A DNA stretch of 64,000 nt from NCBI GenBank assembly GCA_024345305.1, contig BRON01000004.1, forward strand, positions 744,001 to 808,000, in the 5' to 3' direction. The first letter of the stretch is position 1. Every line of letters begins with the position of its first letter. Positions 33,480-44,500 of the stretch are shown piece by piece. This DNA comes from Mrakia gelida (Eukaryota; Basidiomycota; Tremellomycetes; Cystofilobasidiales; Mrakiaceae). The notes under the pieces are model-generated. The model was given only the letters and a program-made list of their open reading frames with translations, was not told where the DNA came from and searched no databases. The translations under genes were made by a program, and so were the position numbers.

Positions 33480-33781
33480 GGTCGTCGTTGAAGGGGACGG
33501 AGAGGTTTCGGGGAAAGAGTTGGAGTTGAGCTTGAGCGAGGAGGCGGAGGAGAGCGAAGGCGTTCTTTCTCTTATCGATATGTAGTAGAAGTTCAAGTTT
33601 GGAGGACGAAGTTTGGGGGAGGAAGATGATGAGTGGTATGGGAGTAGAGAAAAACGGCATTGTTGAATAAAATCTTGGGCAGGGGCGAACTGAACGAGCG
33701 AGAGGGGAGGTGAGCTCGAAGCTCCTCCCAACGACCAGCTTCCTCCCTTCCCTCCTTCCCTCGTCCCATCCATCCTCTCGC
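33480..33781. promoter_or_regulatory. Divergent promoter region, cupin / MYND gene
   Basis: This is 302 nt between two divergent start codons. It must hold both promoters and leaders. No specific site is recognised. Pyrimidine runs precede the + strand ATG at 33782. Confidence 0.45.
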
Positions 33782-35051
33782 ATGGACTCTTCAAAGCACA
33801 TCGAGTTCGCTCGTATCCTTGGCCTCTCTCCTGGACTCGGGGAACCTTCCTCTGAAGAGCTCTCGACCGACGACATGGGAGAGGTGAAGAAGCTCTTCGT
33901 TCGTTCCCGCCTCCCTCCGCCGTCCTTCCTTGGAACGAAGCAGTCTGAACTGATACCCAAATGACCTTCCTCTTTACACAGGACTCCATCGAGCCTGGCG
34001 AACTCGACATCTTCTGGGTCAGTTTGGATCGGGTTGGCTTCTCGCTCTTGTCTCGCTCGCCTCGCTGAAACTTCCTCTCTCCTTCCCTTCTTCGCAGTCT
34101 CGCGTCGCCGCCGACTACCTGCCGTCCCTCACCGAAACGTTTCGAGCACTCTCTATAGACTGGGTCTCCGAGCTATGGAAAACGCGGTTCGCATTGCACA
34201 GCCGCTGCTTTCAGCTGGCAGGGTTCACCCCGTACGGTCCTCGTTTCGTCCGTCACCACAAGGAGGAAGCCGTCGCCGTTCTGCAATACCTCCTCAACTG
34301 CATCTATGGTGTTCCTGACTCGATACTTGAGGTACGTATGCCATGCTATCAGTTGGAATGACTACCTTCCTAAACTGAAATGGGTCCCTGTGGTCGTTGT
34401 TGTGCTTCCCTTCCAGGACAACACCTTCGACTCGCACCTGCTGCTTCATGGAACCGTCCTTACTGCTGTACGGGCATTCACTCATCTCATGGATTACCCG
34501 GTTCAAACTCTTCCCATCCAAGTCCCCTCCCCCATCCAACGTTCAATCCTTCGCAAAGCCATCCAGACCCTCGTCCAGTCTTCGTACCTCGATAAGAGCG
34601 CCGCTCACACGTGGCTCTCCCTAGAGAGTCTCGTTGACATCATCAGCTCGATCAACCCCGTTGTTGCGAGGTATGACGGATACAACATATGGTGGTCCTG
34701 CGAGTGGGGTCGTTTTGAGAGGGAGAAGAACGGCGAGTCGAGCGTGAAGTGCGTCGAGTTCGCGAAGGGAGAAGAGATGCAGGCTTGCAGTCGAGTGGGT
34801 CACCTTCCATATCTTTCACCGCTCCTCTCGAGTCTTCCGCTGAGTCCCCCTCCCCTTCTTTTCGTTCTCAGTGCCTCACAGTTCGCTACTGCTCTCGAGG
34901 TGAGTCGCGTCGCGTCGTCTCGTTTTCCCTCTCGTTTCACCTCGTCTCGAGCTCACTTTCGTCTTCTCCCATCTCCGCCCTCGTAAATCAAGAGCACCAA
35001 AAGCTCCACTGGAAGGAACACAAGCCTCACTGCTTCAAGCCGAGCTGGTGA
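33782..35051 (+). CDS. MYND-type zinc-finger protein
   Basis: The start ATG at 33782 gives MDSSKHIEFARILGLSPGL. The middle part (SRVAADYLPSLTETFRALS with IDWVSELWKTRFALHSRCF, then HHKEEAVAVLQYLLNCIYG and DNTFDSHLLLHGTVLTAVR) is helical and I do not recognise a domain in it. The C terminus is a MYND finger spread over three exons: EMQACSRCLTVRYCSREHQK, then LHWKEHKPHCFKPSW with TGA at 35049-35051. C-x2-C, Y-C-S-x-E-H-Q-x2-H-W and H-x3-C are the usual ligands; the first Cys pair of the canonical domain is not obvious in the spliced frame. MYND domains mediate protein contacts, often with proline-rich partners. The biological role here is unknown. Confidence 0.75.
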
Positions 35052-35435
35052 ACGTCGACTTCGTTTTGACGTGTCGAACCTCGTCTCGTGAGTTTCCGTT
35101 CTCCCTCACTCGCTCGTCTTCATCATTTCTTTCTTTACTGACTGACCTCCCTCTCTGGGTTATCTTCACAGTCCTCTCCGACCAACGGAGGAAGACGAAA
35201 CCGAGCTAGCTCTAGCAGAAGAACGAAGATCTTTATGAGCGTCACGAGAGAGAAGCAGCGGGTACGTAGAGAGAAAGAAAAGGCGAGAAGGGAAGGATGT
35301 AGAAAAGACGACGTGCAAAGAAACAAAGAAGAGAAAGAGACCCTGAAAGAGAGAGAAACCGAAACGAAAGCAAACGAAGGGGCGAGACGGAGGGAGAGAG
35401 ACAAGAGAGCTCGCGAGACCTGCTCTGCTCTTCCC
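35052..35435. other. Spacer between MYND gene and APM1 3' end
   Basis: This is 384 nt, strongly purine-rich on the + strand (pyrimidine-rich on the minus strand) from about 35260 to 35400. It is probably convergent 3' UTR sequence. The exact left limit depends on the APM1 last exon. Confidence 0.35.
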
Positions 35436-38244
35436 TCAAAGCGGCGTGATGATCGAGCTTTGTTTCGAGTCCGTGAGCTGTTGGAGATGCAAAACGAAGA
35501 GGTTAGCGCTCGTCTCAAAGGAAGGAAGAAAGAAAAGAGAGAGGAAGAGGAGGGAAGAGGGACGAACAGTACGCAGGGAATAGTCGTCTCCGTGTTGGGT
35601 GATGTACTGATCGAGACGATGAGCGAGCGAAGGTTAGAACGCGAGCGACGGACGAGGAAAAGAGTCTAGAAGGTAGGATAGAGAGGGAAGACTCACCCGA
35701 ACCCAAGGCAAAGCCTGGTAACCACTTTTCTCGACGATCTTCAGGTAACGAACTTGGATTCCCGAGACGGTGAAGTAGGGAATCTCGAACTTGACCGAGA
35801 TGGGTATACGGACGGGTGCTTCGTCTGAATCGAGAGAGACGAGAGGGAACCTCAGGACGAGAGAGCGAGGGAGGTCAAGGAAGAGAGAGAGGGACGAACC
35901 AGTCTTGACCGAAGGCAATCCGAAGTGAGCTCGCATCAGGTAGTCCTTTCCTCCAGCGAGAGCCTTGATCTTCCAGACGAACGCCGCCTTCTCGGGAGCG
36001 TAGTGAACAGTTCCGACCGATGCCTGACGAATGGAGCGAAGAGCGAAAGAAGAGTCAGTTCTTCGACGCGTTCGAGACGAGGGAAGGGAGAAGGTAGAGC
36101 GAGGGCTGACCCTGAACTTCGGCGAATCCGCATCGTCTGGCACTGGGACCAAGATCTCGACGTTGTTGGCCGTACTACGTCGCTTGAACTGAGCTCGAAC
36201 CTTGACGATGTACTCCACTCGCGATCCTCGATGGTTCTCCACAGCGGCTGTTGACGAACGAAGAAGGGAAGCGAAGGGTGAGCTCGAGTTTCGAGTCGCG
36301 TCTCGCTCGAGACAGAGAGCGTCTGAGCTTTGGAGAGAAGAGGGATAGAACGAACCTTCCACCCAAATCAGAGGCTTGACAGGTATCGATAATCGGTAGC
36401 TCATCAACTCGAACTCTCCATCAGGAGGGATGAACGAGATCGTCCTGTCGTTCTCGAATCGAGCGAGTCGAACACACTGATGGAACTTGACGTCCTCCAT
36501 CTCGATGGATTTTCCTCGTGATGCTGCGAAACGAAGAGAAGAGCGAAAAATTAGTACCAGAAAGAGAGCGAATGAGGCTGGGAGGGCCGCAACGACGACG
36601 CTGAGGTCGAAGAAGGGAGGAGAGGGAGGTCGAGGGAAGAAATCAAACTCACTTCGTCCCGTACTCTCAAACATAACCTTATCGTTCAACCCCAACCTCA
36701 GCTCTGGCATCCCCGAGAGGTAGCACTTCATCTTGACCGATCCGAGAATCTCTGAACGAATGACGTCTCCGTTGGCGTTGACCTGAACGAAAGAAGAACG
36801 AGAACGAGGAAAGGACGCGTTCGAGAATAAGGACGGCGAGCGACGAGGTCAGCTTCGTTCGCTCCTTGCCTACGACCAGCAACACCCGCTACCCTCCTCG
36901 AGGAGCCAGATACAGGTACAGAAGGGAAAGGCGGACTCACCAGCAAGTTCAAACTCTCGATAACATCCAAGAACACCTCGTTCTTCCGGTACTTGATCCC
37001 TTCGGACCTCCACGAAACAGCGTTGGTGACAGCCATCGGCGGACGAACTTGGACCTCCAGCTTGTGCGACTCCTGAGTGATGTACCTGAGCAAGCCAACA
37101 CAGACTTAAATCAGCTACCCACAACCTCGAAGGAGGGACGAAGCGAAGCGAAGCGACCACGATCGAGGGGAAGGGAGGGAACTGAACGTGAGCTCACTCT
37201 TGCAAGATCTTGGACTCTGTCGTCTGAGGGAATCCGAAATCCATCATCTCGTCCAGCAGCTCGTAGACGATGACGAAGTTGTCTCTGATGGACTCCTCCT
37301 CGAGCTCCTTGAAGTATTCGGTGAGGACTGAGGCGAGGCGGTGGAGGAAGATGATGATCTCGGAAGCGTTCGAGTTTCGTTTCGAGAGGGCGAGGACTGG
37401 GAGCGCGAAGAGGAGGAGGAAGCGAGGAGTCAGTGTTCTGAGATGCACGAGTGATATCGATGATCTGATACGGAGCTCAAAGAGCTGTGGTATCGTGGGG
37501 AGGAGGGAGGGGAGGTCGGACGAGAACAAGAGGGAGGGAAGGAGGTCGCCAGCTCGACGTCTCTCGACCGCAGTGTCAAACAACGAGCTCCCCCTTCCTT
37601 CCCTCAGCTCTACCAGCGTCCCCAGCTGAGACTCAGACGAGAGAGCCTCTCTCGGAAGCCATCTGCGACTATACGAGGTTTACGGGAGCTCTCGTTGGTC
37701 GAGGATCGCATCACCTCGCTCGCGCCGTCACCTCCGCTGGAACGAGCTCTCCCTTCGTCCTTCCCACGAGCCTCTGAAGAGGATGAGGATGTGAACTCAC
37801 TGTAGAGGTTTGATATACGGATGTGCATGAAGTTTACTCCTTCGCTTGTGAAGCAAGGAGTGACCTGGACGTTCTCCTCCTCCATGTCGAGGATGAGAGG
37901 GAGGAAGCGCTCGATTTGAGATGGAGGGACATCGTCTCGGTAAGAACGCTGGATCAGAGACTGCAGGAGAGCCACAAGAACACGAGAGGGAGGTCAGCAC
38001 TATAATCCTGGCTGCTGAGCGATGAGCGACCCAGAGGGAGGCTGAGGGATGGACATGGGGGACGGAGGAGGGGGAAGGGAGGGAAGGGAGGAGGGAGGAG
38101 GTGCGAGGTCGAGAGGGGAGCTTACTTTGCCCTTGAGGTCGAGAATCGCAACTGCAGAAAGCGAGAGAGTGCGTAGATGGTCCGTCAGTATGTAAATCTT
38201 GAGGTTGCGAGCTTGAAAGACATGAACTTACTAAGAGAAGCCAT
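35436..38244 (-). CDS. APM1: AP-1 clathrin adaptor subunit mu
   Basis: This is the medium (mu) subunit of AP-1, which binds YXX-phi sorting signals at the trans-Golgi and endosomes. The first coding exon is only 13 nt, then MASLIAILDLKGKSLIQRS. It continues YRDDVPPSQIERFLPLILD, SNASEIIIFLHRLASVLTEYF, ELEEESIRDNFVIVYELLDE and MMDFGFPQTTESKILQEYI. AVSWRSEGIKYRKNEVFLDV and IESLNLLVNANGDVIRSE mark the start of the mu-homology domain, with LSGMPELRLGLNDKVMFES, VKFHQCVRLARFENDRTIS and FIPPDGEFELMSYRLS. EIPYFTVSGIQVRYLKIVEK with SGYQALPWVRYITQHGDD and YSLRT near the end complete it. All family landmarks are present and length is normal. The last residues are uncertain: after YSLRT an intron with donor GTTCGT could join a 13-residue tail ending at TGA 35436-35438, or the frame may stop differently. 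Confidence 0.93.
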
Positions 38245-38566
38245 GTTGGAGGAGGGGAGGGAGGTGGGCGTGTTGGGCTAATCGAAGTTGCTAACTCGAA
38301 ATGAAAGAAAGTAGCGAGCCAACTACACTTCCCCTCCCTCCCTTCGCATCCTCCTTTCTCCCCCTTCCTTTCCTTTTCTCGCCTTCTTCTTCACTTCTGG
38401 AACACCTCATCATCCAGGGTTACCCGTAAGTACCAAAAACTCTTCACGCGAATGGATGGATGGAGATGAAGATGGCTTCGAAGCTGACCTCCTCCTTCCC
38501 TTCCTTTCCTCTCCTCCTTGCTCTGGTTCAGCCCTCCGTCTCCTCGCGAGCTCTCCTCCCCTTCTC
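38245..38566. promoter_or_regulatory. APM1/TRA1 bidirectional promoter with a TRA1 5'-UTR intron
   Basis: The start codons of APM1 (-) and TRA1 (+) are 322 nt apart. On the + strand GTTACCC|GTAAGT at 38426 and GGTTCAG at 38531, with GCTGAC between them, form a normal 106-nt intron. No ATG occurs in the pyrimidine-rich stretch before its donor, so it is an intron in the 5' UTR. This makes the ATG at 38567 the likely start, and the ATG at about 38456 intronic. Confidence 0.65.
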
Positions 38567-41500
38567 ATGTCGTCCTCTCATCCATCCGCGGGAGGTCCTC
38601 CGACATCCACTCCTACCACTCGTCGTTCTGCAGCTGCTTCTCAGGCTGCTTCAGCTCAAGAGAACGAATCCAACCATCCACCACCATCGAATCCAACTCC
38701 CTCGTCTTCCTCCCATCCAAGATCAAGAAGCGAAGCCATGGAGAGAAGATCAGGAGCATCAGCATCTCAAGCTAGCAGTCAAGCAGGTCCTTCAGGAACT
38801 TCCTCTTCCTCGACAACTGGAGCGGTAGCGAACGTAGGCGATTGCGAGGTTCTGGCAGCTCGACTCTTGGATCCTCAGAGTGGTGAATCCCGTCTTCCCT
38901 CCCCCTCCTCTGCTTCGCTATCTACACCTCGAAATCCCTCGAGCTAATCATCTTCTACCCATCTTTGATTCTCTCAGATGTCAAAACCAAGGTTCGTCTC
39001 GTTTCCTCGTTCTCTGGCGAGCTCGTTTCCTCCGGTTCTCGACCAAGCTGACCTCTCGTCCTTTCCTCCTTCCCTCTCTCTCCCAGCTCGCCATCGCCAC
39101 GGATCTCCGAGAATCAGTCGAGCAGTTCAGGGACGTAGACTACGGACGATATCTCGACATCCTCCTGCCAGCTTTCACCGAGGTTCTCCGTAAAGGATCG
39201 CCAGTCTTCGTCAGGGACTCTGGAGAGCAGGTGCGACCTCTCCCTCCCTTCCTCCCTCCTCCTCTTCTCGACGCTCTCCTCCCCTCTACCCGATCTCTGC
39301 CGCCTACTTCAAGCTCTACAACTGACCTCTGACGTCTCCTCAACCTCTCTCGCGCTCTCAGAAACTCCGTCACACCCTCCTCGAGATCATCCAGCGCCTT
39401 CCTCACAACGACTTCCTCAAGCCCTTCTCCGATCAGATCATGACTCTCATGCTCCACCTCCTCAGGACGGAGAACGAGGACAACGGAGTCATCTGCATCA
39501 AAATTGTCATCGACCACAACCGGTGAGTCGCTCGCTTTTGTTCAGATGCATCGTCTTCGGAGTTGTACGAGCAGGGAAGGACGGAGTCGCGAGCTCGCGA
39601 CGTGTCCGATCTTGAGCGAACGCTGACTTTCCTCTTCTCGATCCGCGTTTTACAGAGCCTTCAAGGACGAAGTCGAGAAGCATGTCAGGGAGTTCCTTGA
39701 GCTCGTCAAGGAGATGTACGGGAACCTCAAGGAGGTTGTTCGAGAGGAGTTTGGAATTGAGGGAGAGGTGCGTCCCTCCTCTCTGTTTCCTCGACATTTT
39801 TTGTTCTCAGCGAGATCCAAGATCTTGCGAGCTGACTCCTCTTCTCCATCTCCTCTCCTTACTAGCTTCCCAAGGTCACCAGGTCCTCCGAAGACGCGTC
39901 CAAAACCCTTCGACCCTCGTTACACTCGTTCAAAGTCCTCACCGAATGTCCCATCGCCGTCGTCCTCGTCTTCCAGACTTGGAAGGCCATCGTCTTCCCT
40001 TACATCAAGGATTACTTCCCTCTCGTCATGGAGGTTCGTCCCTCTCGCCTCTCTCACCTCCCCCTTGCGATTTCCAAGCTGACGATCTCCCCTTCGACTC
40101 TTTTCTTCCTTCAGTGTCTTACGCTTCAAGCTGAGCCTCAACGACGAGCCTACTTGGCTGCTGCAGAGAAGGGAGAGCTCTTCGTCGGAGTGTCGGATGA
40201 TATCAAGAACCGTGATCTCTACACCGAGCTGATCGTCGCTCAGGTTAAGGTCAGTCTTCGTTCGACGATCTCCCTCCGTCTCGACGCGTCCTGACTCCCT
40301 CTCCCCTTCCTTCCGTTTCGACAGACGATGTCCTTCCTCGCCTACGTTCTCCGAACAGCAACGGACGATATCAAGAAGCACGCAGCTACGATGGCTGAGG
40401 CGAGCATTCGACTGCTGAGAGACTGTCCGCCAGAGTCGGTCGCGAGCAGAAAGGTACGTCGACCATCCTCCCTTCGTTTCAGTCCTCGATAAGTTTCAAC
40501 TCGAGCTCACCTCTACTCAAATCTTTCTCTCCAGGAACTTCTCGTCGCTACGAGACACATACTCTCGACCGATTTCCGTCAGATGTACATCTCTCAGATC
40601 GACACGATGCTCGACGAGCGAGTCCTCGTTGGAACGGGTATCACGAGTCAAGAGGCTCTGAGGTGCGTTCGAACTCCTTCAAATCTCAACTCATGCCTTC
40701 CCATCGAAGTTCAAGCTAACTCCTTCCGCTTTTCGGTCGTTCCTCCAGACCTCTCGCCTACTCGATGCTTGCCGATCTCGTCCACCACGTCCGAGCCGAC
40801 CTCACCATCCCTCAACTCTCCAAAATCATCCACATCTACTCCTGCTGCCTTCATGAACCCGCCTTCACCTTCGGTATCCAAACAATGTGCGCCAAACTCC
40901 TCCTCAACCTCATCGAAACCGTCTGCGTCAAGGTCGACAAGGCCGACTCGCCAAAGTTCCTCCTCGCCATCCTCGAGTGCTCGATCGACAAGCTCGCCGC
41001 TATCGAAGCTATCCACGGACAGCTCAAGGATGCTTACGGGAAGGGACTCGAGAAGGAGAAGGAGACGGCTGCGAAGGAGGGTGAGAAGGGAGAGAAGGGA
41101 AAGGAGGTCGCGAAGGACAAGTCGTCGAAGCCGGTGCCGGATTGGTTGTTGATCGAGAGAGCGAAGCCGGTTCACGCTGTGTCGTATATCGGAGAGGGAA
41201 CGGAGGCCTACAGTCGAGGTGAGCAGATCTTCCCTTTCTATCCACGCTCTCGCTCGCTTTTCTCGGATCGAGAGCTGTTCGCTGACGCGTCTGTCTTTTG
41301 TGTACTCCGTTTCTCGTCCAGATCTCTACTTCCTCGTCGACGCTCGATACCTCGTCAAGACCCTCCTCCATGGGATTCGAGCTCTCCTCAACCAGATCCG
41401 AGTCCTCGGTGCTCCTCCTCCAGACGGCGCTCTCCTCGGAAAGCTCTTCGAGGCCGAGACGCGTCTCCTCGCCTACTACGACCCCATCAAGGACGTCAAG

Positions 41501-44500
41501 GACGAGAAGGAGGCTCTCGATCTCTTCTCCCAAATTCTCCTGCACTTCGACCCTCACGTCTTCGCGGAGATCTGGACGAACAAGATGGATTTCTTCATGG
41601 AGCAGGCGATCTCGAACCACCACGTCCTCACCGTCCCTCAGTCGCTCCTCGTTCCTCCCCTTCCTCCTCAGCAAGCCCATCAAACCGGAACCATGACGCA
41701 CATCCAGGAGGTCTCCCATCAACTCGTCGCGATCCTCCTCAACTACCTCACCAAGGGACTCCCGACGTTCGGAGATCAGGACAAGAAGCAGGCCGCGCTT
41801 TCGTTGAAGCTCTTCAAGCTCGCCTTCATGGCCGTCAACGCCTACCCGGAGCACAACGAACCCGTCCTCGTACCTCATCTCGCCAAGCTCATCACGGACT
41901 GCTTCTCGTACGCGGCGAACGCGACGGATTCGACGATCTACTACTCGATCCTTCGAGCTCTCTTCAGGTCGATCGGAGGAGGACGATTTGAGGCTCTCTA
42001 CAAGGAGGTCCTCCCCATCCTCCAGGAGATGCTCGATACCCTCAACCACCTCCTCCTCCACGCCGAGCCGGACAAACGAGACCTCTTCGTCGAACTCTCC
42101 CTCACCGTCCCCGTCCGACTCACTAACCTCCTCCCTCACCTCGGATACCTCATGCAACCCCTCGTCCACGCCCTCCGAGCAGGTCCCGAGCTCGTCAGCC
42201 AAGGTCTTCGAACCCTCGAACTCTGCATCGACAACCTCACCGCGGAGTTCTTCGATCCTACCCTCGGTCCAGTCCTTCGAGACCTCATGGCCGCTCTTCA
42301 CGACCTCCTCAAGCCCGTCCCGTTCAACCACCACCACTCTCACGCGACGGTCAAGATCCTCGGAAAGCTCGGAGGAAGGAACAGGAGGTTCCAGCAGGCT
42401 CCTCATCTTCTCGAGTACAACATCCCAGCAACGGTCGAGGCGACGATGCCGATCTCGTTCGACGGTCACTCGAGGAACCTCGCCGTCCTTCCCATCGTCG
42501 AACTCGCGGTCAAGTCGATCAAGAGTCCAATGGAGTACTACCGAGCTCAGGCCGTGGAGTTTTTGAAGCAGTCGGCGATGATGATCGCAGAGCAGGTGAG
42601 TCTTCGTTCTCGTTCTCGTTCTCGTTCGATCTTCGCCGCGTCGCGTCTCGTTTCGTTTTCCCCTTCGCTGACTCTCCCTCTCTTTCTCTTCTTTTTTTCT
42701 TTCACTTCCAGGGAGTTCGAGGATCGGAACAGGAGCTCGTATTCCACCAGACGGTCGAGGGACTCTTCACCGCGACGCTCTACCCCGAGCTCAAGGAGTC
42801 GACGATCGCCTTCCTCAGGAAGCTCTGTCGTCACATCTTCGGACTGGAACTTCGTCGAGAGTCGCCGAATCGCGAGTGGAGGCACAACCAAGTCTCTCCT
42901 CTCACCAACTCCTACCTCGAAGCCCTCGCTCTCGCTCTCGCCTCCCTCCCAGCCGCCGAGTTCCCAGCAGGAGAAGCCCTCTTCAACATCGTCGTCGACG
43001 ACATCCTCGAACGGGAGGACGCTACGGACGCGATGCAGCAGGATAGGTCGGACCCAGCCATCATCCTCGACTGCCTCTGGACCAAGTTCTCGTCCCTCTG
43101 CTTCGAGGAGTCGTGGAAGAGGAAGCTCGCAGGATGCACCGGTCTCTCGGTCCTCACGACGAAGGAAGGCATCTCTCGCCAGTGGATCGTCGATCATCAA
43201 CTCGACTTCTTCAGGCCCCTGTACTTTGTCCTCAAGGACATGCCCTCGGATCCTCCCAAGGCCGTCGGATTCGTCGTCAAGGTCATCAAGAACATCCTCG
43301 AGTCGTGCAACAAGGATCTCACTCTCTCCAGTCCTCCCGCTCGAAGCAAGCTCGTCCAGACGCTCATCAAGGAACTCGCCAGCACCAACCGAGTCGTTCG
43401 AGAGACCGCTCAGTGGTGCATCGAATCCCTCGCCTCCTACTCGGACATGTCGGTTCACGATCTCCTCGCTCCCGTCAAAGGTCAACTCCTCACTCCCATC
43501 TTCGACAAACCCCTCCGAGCCCTACCCTTCCCCATGCAGATCGGAAACATCGAAGCCGTCACCTACTGCCTCAACCTCCAACCCCCACTTCCCGAGATCG
43601 GAGAGGAACTCGTTCGTCTTCTCATGGAGGCCATCGCTCTCGCCGACGCGGAGGATCAAGCTCTCATCGGACGAGGAGCTCAGCATCGGCTCCAGGTCAG
43701 CTTGAAGAATCTTCGGATCTCTTGCTTGAAGTTGCTGGCAGCGGCTATGGCTTGCACCGACTTCTTCGTGAAACAGAGTCCAGTTCGATCTCGGTGAGTC
43801 GAAGATCAGCCTCGTCGCGTCTTCCCTCGTTCGAACCCTTCCCTGACCTTCTCTTCTTCTCTTCTCCTTCCAGCGTCATCTCCGTCTACTTTAAGCACGT
43901 CTACTCCCCCACTCCCGACATCATGGTCGTCGCCCACAACGGTCTTCGAAGTGTCCTCGCTCATCAACAGAAGCTTCCGAAGGAGGTCCTCCAGCAGGGT
44001 CTTCGTCCGATCCTCGCCAACCTCGCCGACGCCAAGAAGCTCTCCGTCGCAGGACTCGAAGGACTCGCTCGGTTCCTCGAACTCCTCACCAACTACTTCA
44101 AGGTCGAGATTGGTCACAAGCTCCTCGACCACTTCAAGACGCTCTCCCAGGAAGGACTCCAGATCGGAAACTCGGCTCTCGTCCCCTTCGAGGACAACCA
44201 CGACATCATGAGGATGGCTCGACTCCTCAACGTCATTCGCCTCCTCCCCCTCACGGCGAATCGATACCTTCCGGACGTCATCCCTCTCGTCGTCGAAGCG
44301 GAAACGAACCTCCATCAGTCGCTCCCCGGTCCCTTCACGGAGAACCTCGCTCGATTCCTCGACCGATACCCAGACGAGACGGTCCCCTACCTCTTCGAGC
44401 ACCTCCGAGACGTCGAGGTCGTTCGAACGTTCAGGCACATCCTCGGATCAGGATGGGCTCCCGAGATCATCAAGGAGCTCTCGTCGAGGGCAGCCGACTT

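Noticed and set aside
38456..38566. Upstream ATG giving MDGDEDGFEADLL before the TRA1 head
   Set aside because: It lies inside a well-formed 5'-UTR intron (GTAAGT at 38426, GCTGAC, CAG at 38531), so it would be removed.
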